A DNA stretch of 29,309 nucleotides from Spyradenecus sp045634445 (lineage in GTDB: Bacteria > Verrucomicrobiota > Kiritimatiellia > RFP12 > DVOR01): NCBI GenBank assembly GCA_045634445.1, contig JAZRAG010000100.1:1-29309 (forward strand), read 5' to 3'. Shown one piece after another: positions 23,956 to 29,309 of this stretch. Under the pieces are notes generated by a model, which saw only the letters and a program-made list of their open reading frames with translations, was not told the DNA's origin and ran no database searches. Made by a program: the position numbers and the translations under genes. Each line of letters opens with the position of its first letter. The first letter of the stretch is position 1.

Positions 23956-25263
23956 ATGGCAGATATTGATATGCGCCGTTGGTCGTTGCGCAATCCTGGT
24001 GCAGAAATTAGCAATAATAACATCCCGACGGCGATGCTTATTGAGTGGGCAGAACGCGGGATTATCAAGCCAGGTTACGCGATCTCTTCCGATGGCATTA
24101 CATGGGCTCCAGCAGAAACCTTACCCGAATTGCGTATGACGTGGTACGTTATTGCCGCAGGTCGCGCACCGTATGGCCCCGTGACGCAAACCGCTGCACG
24201 TCGCTTCATTGATGAAGGTCACTTCCCCACAGATGCAATCATTTCACAAGATCCTGGCGAAAAGCCCGTTTCGATGGAGTTGCCTTTGCCGATTGAAGTG
24301 CCGCAGAATGACCACTTGCAGGAATTGGAAGAGGCCAATAAGAAGTTGGCATTGCTTGAAAAAGAGCTCCGTTTGAAGGATCGCCGTATTGACGAATTAC
24401 GTCAAGAGGCAGAACTCCGTCAAGCTGATTTTGTCACGAATGACATGCCTGACCCCGCTGCATTGGCTGCAGAAATTGAGAATTTGCGTGCAGAACGTGA
24501 CCACTTGCGTGCCTCTTCTACTGAAGCCGCAGAGGCTGCTGCAGAGCGTGAACGCACCCTTCGTCAGCGTATCCACACCTTGGAAACTGCGTTGGAAACC
24601 GCACAACAGGCTCAACCTGCCACCGAGGTTTTGCCCGCAGATGAACTTTTTGCAGTGCTTCAGCGTGAAATCGATTTGCTCAAACGTAGCCAAGAAGAGG
24701 AAGAGCGCTTTATTGAGCAGCTCCGCGAACTCTCGCGTCAGCGTCTTGTCCAACTCTCCGAGCGCATCTTTGATATTCGTCGCATCGCAGGGGATAACCC
24801 TGAACAGATGGTTGCGAATGCCAATCGCGGTCGTATGCCATCCTTGTCTACCATGCCAAGTGTGGCGCCTGTTCGCCCGCAAGATGTGGACCGCATCGCA
24901 GCATTGGAAAAGGCTATCTCCGAAGCACGCGAACGTGAAAGCGACTTGCAGCGTCAGTTGATCGCACAAGAAGGCCGTGAATCGCAACTCCGCGCACAGA
25001 TTGGCCAGGCTGAACGTCAGACCTTGAATGCACTCCAGTTGGAAGAAAACCTCCGCGAAACGGCACGTTCGCTTGAACGTGAAAAGGCCGCCCGCGAAGA
25101 GGAACATCGCGAAAACGCTCATATTCAGGAACAACTCCTTCGCCGCATTGAAGAGCTTGAGCGCCTCACCGCGCAGGGTAATTTCTCCTCCGTGCGTGTG
25201 GAAGAGCCTGTGCTTGAGCCCAAGCCGCAGCGCCCCTCCTTTGGTTGGCTCAAACGTCACTAA
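23956..25263 (+). CDS. GYF-like domain and long coiled-coil protein
   Basis: Cytoplasmic-looking protein of 435 residues with no signal peptide. Residues about 8-60 and 62-100 look like two GYF_2-type units. The second has the pattern WYVIAAGRAPYGPVT then a helix and FPTDAIISQD, close to the W-Y...G-P-V layout of GYF_2. The first carries the related ISSDGITWAPAETLPEL but lacks the W-Y pair. Residues about 120-275 and 310-415 are long coiled coils separated by a flexible Pro/Met-rich stretch. The C-terminus is short and basic (GWLKRH). GYF_2 units are thought to bind proline-rich peptides. It follows the small coiled-coil gene by 2 bases and precedes dus by 11. It may be a scaffold or structural protein (inference). 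Confidence 0.8.
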   Translation: MADIDMRRWSLRNPGAEISNNNIPTAMLIEWAERGIIKPGYAISSDGITWAPAETLPELRMTWYVIAAGRAPYGPVTQTAARRFIDEGHFPTDAIISQDPGEKPVSMELPLPIEVPQNDHLQELEEANKKLALLEKELRLKDRRIDELRQEAELRQADFVTNDMPDPAALAAEIENLRAERDHLRASSTEAAEAAAERERTLRQRIHTLETALETAQQAQPATEVLPADELFAVLQREIDLLKRSQEEEERFIEQLRELSRQRLVQLSERIFDIRRIAGDNPEQMVANANRGRMPSLSTMPSVAPVRPQDVDRIAALEKAISEARERESDLQRQLIAQEGRESQLRAQIGQAERQTLNALQLEENLRETARSLEREKAAREEEHRENAHIQEQLLRRIEELERLTAQGNFSSVRVEEPVLEPKPQRPSFGWLKRH

Positions 25264-25274
25264 GGGAAAACCTG

Positions 25275-26207
25275 ATGACAATGCCCCTGCCACCGCTCTA
25301 TCTCGCACCAATGGCGGAGTTTACGACACCGCCTATGCGCGTGCTGTGTGAAAAACACGGTGCGCAGCGCACCTATACCGAGATGGTGAATGCAGAGGGC
25401 ATTTGTCGTCAATCGCCCAAAACACTCTTCCTGCTGGAAACCTTCCCTGAAGAGCGTCATGTTTGGGCACATCTCTATGGCCATGATCCCGAACGCCTCG
25501 CAGAGGCCGCACGCATTGTGGCCGATATGGGACGCTTTGAAGGCATTGATATCAATGCTGGATGCCCCGTGCCGCGAATCACCGCGCAAGGTGCAGGTTC
25601 AGCCTTGCTCAAAGATTTGCCCCGCATGGAGGCGATTGCATCGGCAGTGGTAAAAGCTGTTAATCTCCCTGTGAGCATCAAAACACGCCTAGGCCCCAAC
25701 CCCCAAGTGCCTGTTTGGCGTGAAGTGTTGCAACGCATGGAAAACGCTGGTATTACCTCCATCAGCCTCCACGCGCGCTACACCTCCCAAGGCCACGCAG
25801 GCACCGTTCACTTAGATACGCTTAAAGAAGCAGTAGAAAGCACGCGCTTACCTGTCTTTGGTAACGGTTCTATCGTCGACCGCGCCGCTGCAGAAGCCAT
25901 GGCTACGACTGGTGTGAAGGCCCTTCTCATCGCACGCGCCGCCCTTGAAACCCCTGCCATTTTTAGTTTTGAGCGCGCTAATCCCCTTGACCTTGCCCAC
26001 GAACACCTCGCCTTAGAATTACGCTATCGCGAAAAGGCCTGCTCCTTCTCCCGCATCACCCCCGAAGAAGCCACCGTACTCACCTTCCGCCGCCATCTTT
26101 TCCGTTACTTCAAAGGCCTTCCTGGCGCCAATACCCTCCGCGGCAATCTGATGAACCTTCACACCCTTGCCGACATCAAAAGCGCATTAGACGTCTTTCG
26201 CGCGTAG
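25275..26207 (+). CDS. tRNA-dihydrouridine synthase family protein
   Basis: Flavin enzyme of 310 residues that reduces uridine in tRNA to dihydrouridine. It starts YLAPMAEFTTPPMR. The active-site loop has GIDINAGCPVPRI with the catalytic Cys97, followed by GAGSALLKDL. Other marks are SIKTRLG, the HARYTSQGHAG segment, VFGNGSI and ALLIARAAL. It resembles the DusB branch, but I cannot assign the exact uridine position, so no symbol is given. I chose ATG 25275, with AAGGG 8 bases upstream. A frame upstream to 25245 runs into the previous gene and is unlikely. It is the last gene of the plus-strand train and its 3' half has C-rich codons. No clear plus-strand terminator follows. Confidence 0.92.
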   Translation: MTMPLPPLYLAPMAEFTTPPMRVLCEKHGAQRTYTEMVNAEGICRQSPKTLFLLETFPEERHVWAHLYGHDPERLAEAARIVADMGRFEGIDINAGCPVPRITAQGAGSALLKDLPRMEAIASAVVKAVNLPVSIKTRLGPNPQVPVWREVLQRMENAGITSISLHARYTSQGHAGTVHLDTLKEAVESTRLPVFGNGSIVDRAAAEAMATTGVKALLIARAALETPAIFSFERANPLDLAHEHLALELRYREKACSFSRITPEEATVLTFRRHLFRYFKGLPGANTLRGNLMNLHTLADIKSALDVFRA

Positions 26208-26350
26208 TTTTTCGTCAGTCGTTGTTTCTTAACTCCTATGGTGCTATTGAGTTCCAAAGGGGGGGTGTTATGCTTTAAGCTTCTAGAGGTGGCCACTATC
26301 CCTACCGTATTTTCCATGGTTAAATTCTCTTTTGCCTCACCTAAAAACGA

Positions 26351-26384
26351 AAACACCTGCGTCGCGGAGCGTACGCAGGTGTTT
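26351..26384 (-). terminator. purM terminator
   Basis: AAACACCTGCGT (26351-26362) pairs perfectly with 26373-26384 around a 10-base loop. On the minus strand it is followed by TTTTCGTTTTTAG. It lies 25 bases past the purM stop. The plus-strand side has no T run. Confidence 0.85.
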
Positions 26385-26408
26385 ACACGTTAAGCACGTC
26401 TTAGGCCA

Positions 26409-27440
26409 TTAGATGACGTGGACGGTCTTGTGGCCAGGGTTCACACCGCCGATAATGACGGGCTGTTCGCCAACTTCTTCGAGTGCCTTGAGCGTAGCGC
26501 CAGCATCTGCAGAGGAGACAATGAGGATGAAGCCGATACCCATGTTGAATACACGGTACATTTCTTCCTTCGCCACGTTGCCCTTTTCACCGATGAACTT
26601 GAAGACCTGAGGCACTTCCCATGCGGCAGAGTCAATGGTGACATCCACATTCTTGGGGAGCACGCGCGGAATGTTGTCATAGAAGCCACCGCCAGTGATG
26701 TGAGCCATACCGTGGATATCCACGCCAGCATCCATCACCTTGAGTACGGGCTTGAGGAAGCTCTTATGCACTGCGAGGAGTGCGTCTGCGCAGGTGGTAT
26801 CGGTGCCTGGGAGGATATCTTCCGGCTTGAGACCTTCCTGTTCGAAGACGACCTTACGAGCGAGCGAGAAGCCATTGGTCTGCAAACCGCCAGAAGGAAG
26901 ACCGATTAAGACGTCACCCACAGCAATCTTTTCGCCAGTGATGACCTTATCCTTCTTCACCTGACCAACGATGGTACCGACGAGGTCATATTCACCGATA
27001 GGATAGAGACCAGGCATTTCAGCCGTTTCACCACCGAGAAGTGCGCAATTGTTTTCTGCGCAAGCGATGCAGAGGCCCTTCACCACATCATTGAAGATTG
27101 CAGCATCAAAGACTGATGCACCGATGTAGTCAAGGAAGAAGAGCGGCGTAGCGCCCTGTACGAGAATATCATTCACGCAGTGGTTCACAATATCCTGTCC
27201 CACAGTGTCATGACGGCCAGCCATTGCAGCCACCTTCAACTTCGTGCCGACGCCGTCTGCAGAAGCGACGAGAATCGTATCTGCGCCAGGGCTCTGGAAG
27301 AGACCACCGAAGCTACCAATACCGCCGATTACGCCAGGAGTAACGGTCTTCTTCACCATCTGCTTGATGGTTTCAATACCGCTCATCTTCTTATCAATAT
27401 CTACGCCCGCTGCGGCGTATGCGCTGTTCTTGTTATCCAT
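26409..27440 (-). CDS. purM: phosphoribosylformylglycinamidine cyclo-ligase
   Basis: AIR synthetase of 343 residues, the usual length. It closes the imidazole ring of purines, using ATP. Motifs: SAYAAAGVDIDKKMSG near the start, ILVASADGVGTKLKVA, HCVNDILVQGATPLFFLDYI, LLGGETAEMPGLYP, IGLPSGGLQTNGFSLAR and HITGGGFYDNIPRVLP. The start at 27440 agrees with the family N-terminus. The ribosome site is weak. It follows a secreted protein gene by 51 bases on the same strand, and a terminator lies just beyond its stop. It has no obvious link to the genes ahead of it. Its codons are strongly biased. Confidence 0.97.
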   Translation of the reverse strand: MDNKNSAYAAAGVDIDKKMSGIETIKQMVKKTVTPGVIGGIGSFGGLFQSPGADTILVASADGVGTKLKVAAMAGRHDTVGQDIVNHCVNDILVQGATPLFFLDYIGASVFDAAIFNDVVKGLCIACAENNCALLGGETAEMPGLYPIGEYDLVGTIVGQVKKDKVITGEKIAVGDVLIGLPSGGLQTNGFSLARKVVFEQEGLKPEDILPGTDTTCADALLAVHKSFLKPVLKVMDAGVDIHGMAHITGGGFYDNIPRVLPKNVDVTIDSAAWEVPQVFKFIGEKGNVAKEEMYRVFNMGIGFILIVSSADAGATLKALEEVGEQPVIIGGVNPGHKTVHVI

Positions 27441-27491
27441 ATCGTAGAACTACTTTCGTTTTAGTGTTCAAATCAACTCATCAAAGACGCC

Positions 27492-28460
27492 TCAAAGCGT
27501 CTCTTGGGGTGCTTCCAAGCTAATGGCCGCCTTCACGAAGCGCGCGTCTTCAGGCAACGTAACAACAACGGTGCCATCATCCTTGAGCTTGATATCCTCA
27601 TTGCTCACGGCGCTCACTTCGACCTCGCCATCCAACTTATCAGAATAAGCGAGGTAAATTTTACCATTTATTTGGTCAAGTTGCACAACATTAGTTTCAG
27701 AATTCTCACCCGAACTAAGAATATTTAATCCCTGAAGCGTCACCGTACGCCCAATCGGGTCCACTGCCACAATCTGTAAAGCCGGTTGTCCCGCCACATT
27801 CATCGCGAAGGCATCTGCGGCATCCACGCCATTCGGTAAAGCATCCACAGGCATTTTGCCCTGAAGCACATTCGTCACCCACGCCATGTAAGCATTCACC
27901 AAATCCGAAGAAATCGACGTCTCTCCGCTCGGCAATACCGCCGTATCCACGAGCGCGAGTGACAATTCCGAAACGGCACCCTCGCCCATTGTCTCAAGCG
28001 TGGCCAACTGCGCATCGCTTGCGGGCGACGTCACCGAATAGGTTTCCGAGCCCACCTTCACTGAGAAGACAAGCTTACCGCCCTTCTGCATCTTACCCTC
28101 AGCAGTTACAGAAATCGGCGTCTCCTCATCGGTCGTAACGGCAGTCTTCAACCAACCGCCCGCACCGCTATTCTGAGACGCATCAGCAATCAAGATCGCG
28201 CCATCAGTATCCACTGCGAGCGCCAACTTCTCTGCCTTCACCGCTTCATCATACGCAGGCGATTCCGAAGGAATTGTGAATAACACCTTTGCGCTCAAGA
28301 CCACAATCGTGGTGTCCGTAGCCACAGTAGGCGATGGAGCAATCGAAAGTGTTGCTGCATTCTCTACCGTACCTTCATAAGGCTTATTCACCGTTAAATC
28401 AGCTGCCAATGCAACCGACCCTGTCATCAAAAGACCTGCAAAAAGAGACATTATTTTCAT
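27492..28460 (-). CDS. secreted protein of unknown function
   Basis: Exported protein of 322 residues. The signal peptide is MKIMSLFAGLLMTGSVALA, with cleavage before ADLTVNK. The rest is acidic and strand-rich with many Ser, Thr and Val, no cysteines, and no membrane helix, so it may be a periplasmic or surface beta protein. I chose ATG 28460, which overlaps the previous stop (ATGA) and has GGAG upstream. A GTG at 28484 would put extra residues before the signal peptide and is less likely. It lies between a metalloenzyme gene and purM. I recognise no family. Confidence 0.8.
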   Translation of the reverse strand: MKIMSLFAGLLMTGSVALAADLTVNKPYEGTVENAATLSIAPSPTVATDTTIVVLSAKVLFTIPSESPAYDEAVKAEKLALAVDTDGAILIADASQNSGAGGWLKTAVTTDEETPISVTAEGKMQKGGKLVFSVKVGSETYSVTSPASDAQLATLETMGEGAVSELSLALVDTAVLPSGETSISSDLVNAYMAWVTNVLQGKMPVDALPNGVDAADAFAMNVAGQPALQIVAVDPIGRTVTLQGLNILSSGENSETNVVQLDQINGKIYLAYSDKLDGEVEVSAVSNEDIKLKDDGTVVVTLPEDARFVKAAISLEAPQETL

Positions 28461-29309
28461 CGCAAAGCATCTCCTTGTGGACAAAGAATTCTCAATAGAC
28501 GCGGCATCACATCCATCAAAGACGTTGACCCCGCACGAATCTGATCCGCATGTGGACCAATCGCCACCAACGGCACGCGATTAAACGTATGACCACGCGT
28601 ACCCAAATCCTCAATATTGCCATGGTCAGACGTCAAAATGAAAAGTGTATCCTCATCCAACCCCTGCAACAACCCAGCTAAAAACGTATCTAACGATCGC
28701 AAGACCGCCTCAGCACGTTCACGATCCTGAGAATGCCCCGTAATATCCGTCAAGAAATATTCAAACAACGTGAAATCATTCTCTGCAGCAATCGACAACA
28801 CCTGTTCTGCCGCCACCTCAGGCGTAATCAAAGGCCCCGTGTAACCCTTCGGCACAATCGCCTCACGCGTCAAATCATGCAAGACCGCCCGCCCCGCGAG
28901 CATATCCTTTTGGTAACGAATCACCTCAGGCGTTGTGAGCGCCATAATTGTTGTTACACTCTTAAAACGACGCGCAGCCAATTCATCGGCAGTATCCGCG
29001 AAATAGGCATCCGAAAAACACACGCGCAGCCCACGCCGACGCAACTCCATAAAGAGATTATTCTCCTGAAGCAGCTTACATAGCGTAGGTCCAGGGAAAC
29101 CTTCCTTATGCCGCCCCATCACCTGCGCAGCATTCACACCCGTATACAATGTGGCCTGCCCAGTCGCAGACTGCGGAAGTCCTGGCACATCCAAGCACGT
29201 ATCCAAATGTTCTGCGCCATCCATCAGCTGGCACAACGTTGGGCAAACCTCTGGGCAAACGGGATTCTTCTCCCCCGCCTCACCATAGCCTACGCCATCA
29301 ATAACCACA
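28457..29309 (-). CDS. alkaline-phosphatase-superfamily metalloenzyme, N-terminal end missing
   Basis: Partial protein of about 284 residues, cut by the window end. It shows the metal-binding layout of the phosphoglycerate mutase/phosphopentomutase group: VVIDGVGYGEAG at the start (metal Asp), DVPGLPQSATGQATLYTGVN (likely Ser or Thr nucleophile in the S-A-T-G-Q segment), LTSDHGNIEDLG (Asp and His), and RGHTFNRVPLVAIG (His). TGQATLYTG is the form seen in the metalloenzyme branch near the iPGM-like phosphomutases. It is shorter than iPGM and I cannot assign a substrate. The ATG or GTG may lie only a few residues upstream of the window edge. It overlaps the next gene by ATGA. Confidence 0.85.
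   Translation of the reverse strand, partial: VVIDGVGYGEAGEKNPVCPEVCPTLCQLMDGAEHLDTCLDVPGLPQSATGQATLYTGVNAAQVMGRHKEGFPGPTLCKLLQENNLFMELRRRGLRVCFSDAYFADTADELAARRFKSVTTIMALTTPEVIRYQKDMLAGRAVLHDLTREAIVPKGYTGPLITPEVAAEQVLSIAAENDFTLFEYFLTDITGHSQDRERAEAVLRSLDTFLAGLLQGLDEDTLFILTSDHGNIEDLGTRGHTFNRVPLVAIGPHADQIRAGSTSLMDVMPRLLRILCPQGDALR

Noticed and set aside
24397..25311. 304-codon minus-strand open frame
   Set aside because: It is antisense to the coiled-coil gene; the long frame comes from its repetitive codon use.

Overview
This window looks like a chromosomal segment from an uncultured gut-type member of the PVC group, most likely Kiritimatiellota or a related Verrucomicrobiota/Lentisphaerota lineage. 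That placement is inference. It rests on a short VPEP-type PEP-CTERM tail, a Gram-negative type II secretion system, a RAYT-type transposase in a palindrome-rich locus, and secreted proteins with a repeated WNATTKKW module. No rRNA, tRNA, CRISPR array or prophage was recognised.

Layout. (1) 1-1280: the end of an O-acetylhomoserine sulfhydrylase gene and a lipoprotein with an ExbD-like domain, closed by a strong terminator. (2) 1281-2963: a non-coding stretch with a 15-C homopolymer and a possible promoter, then two secreted proteins, the second with a PEP-CTERM sorting tail, and a terminator. (3) 2964-4488: an accessory locus with a 22-bp tandem palindromic repeat, a RAYT/Y1 transposase, and three hairpin repeats plus two 86-bp direct repeats around it. 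(4) 4489-7122: an ABC sugar transporter polypeptide that joins a binding protein to a MalF-type permease. (5) 7205-16025: a minus-strand gene train running bioG, bioC, lytic transglycosylase, gspK, gspL-like, gspM-like, gspD and an unknown gene, with three 4-base overlaps (one TTGA, two ATGA) and one TAATG junction. (6) 16174-17342: a gapA gene with its own promoter and terminator. (7) 17343-17998: a non-coding stretch holding a second copy of the 22-bp repeat family and an extended -10 promoter. (8) 17999-26207: a plus-strand train with a large membrane protein, queA, manC, a lipoprotein, a small coiled-coil protein, a GYF-like/coiled-coil protein and a dihydrouridine synthase. (9) 26351-29309: a minus-strand train with an alkaline-phosphatase-superfamily metalloenzyme (cut by the window edge), a secreted protein and purM, closed by a terminator.

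How the parts may work together. The gsp genes encode the outer-membrane secretin, the K pseudopilin and the L/M inner-membrane platform. The lytic transglycosylase ahead of them could open peptidoglycan for assembly. The E ATPase, F protein and major pseudopilin G are not here and must lie elsewhere if the system works. BioG and BioC act on the malonyl/pimeloyl-ACP branch of biotin synthesis. Their tight coupling to secretion genes is unexpected. The most unusual non-coding signals are the RAYT-associated hairpin repeats and the separate 22-bp palindromic tandem repeat family, which occurs at two intergenic sites 14.5 kb apart.
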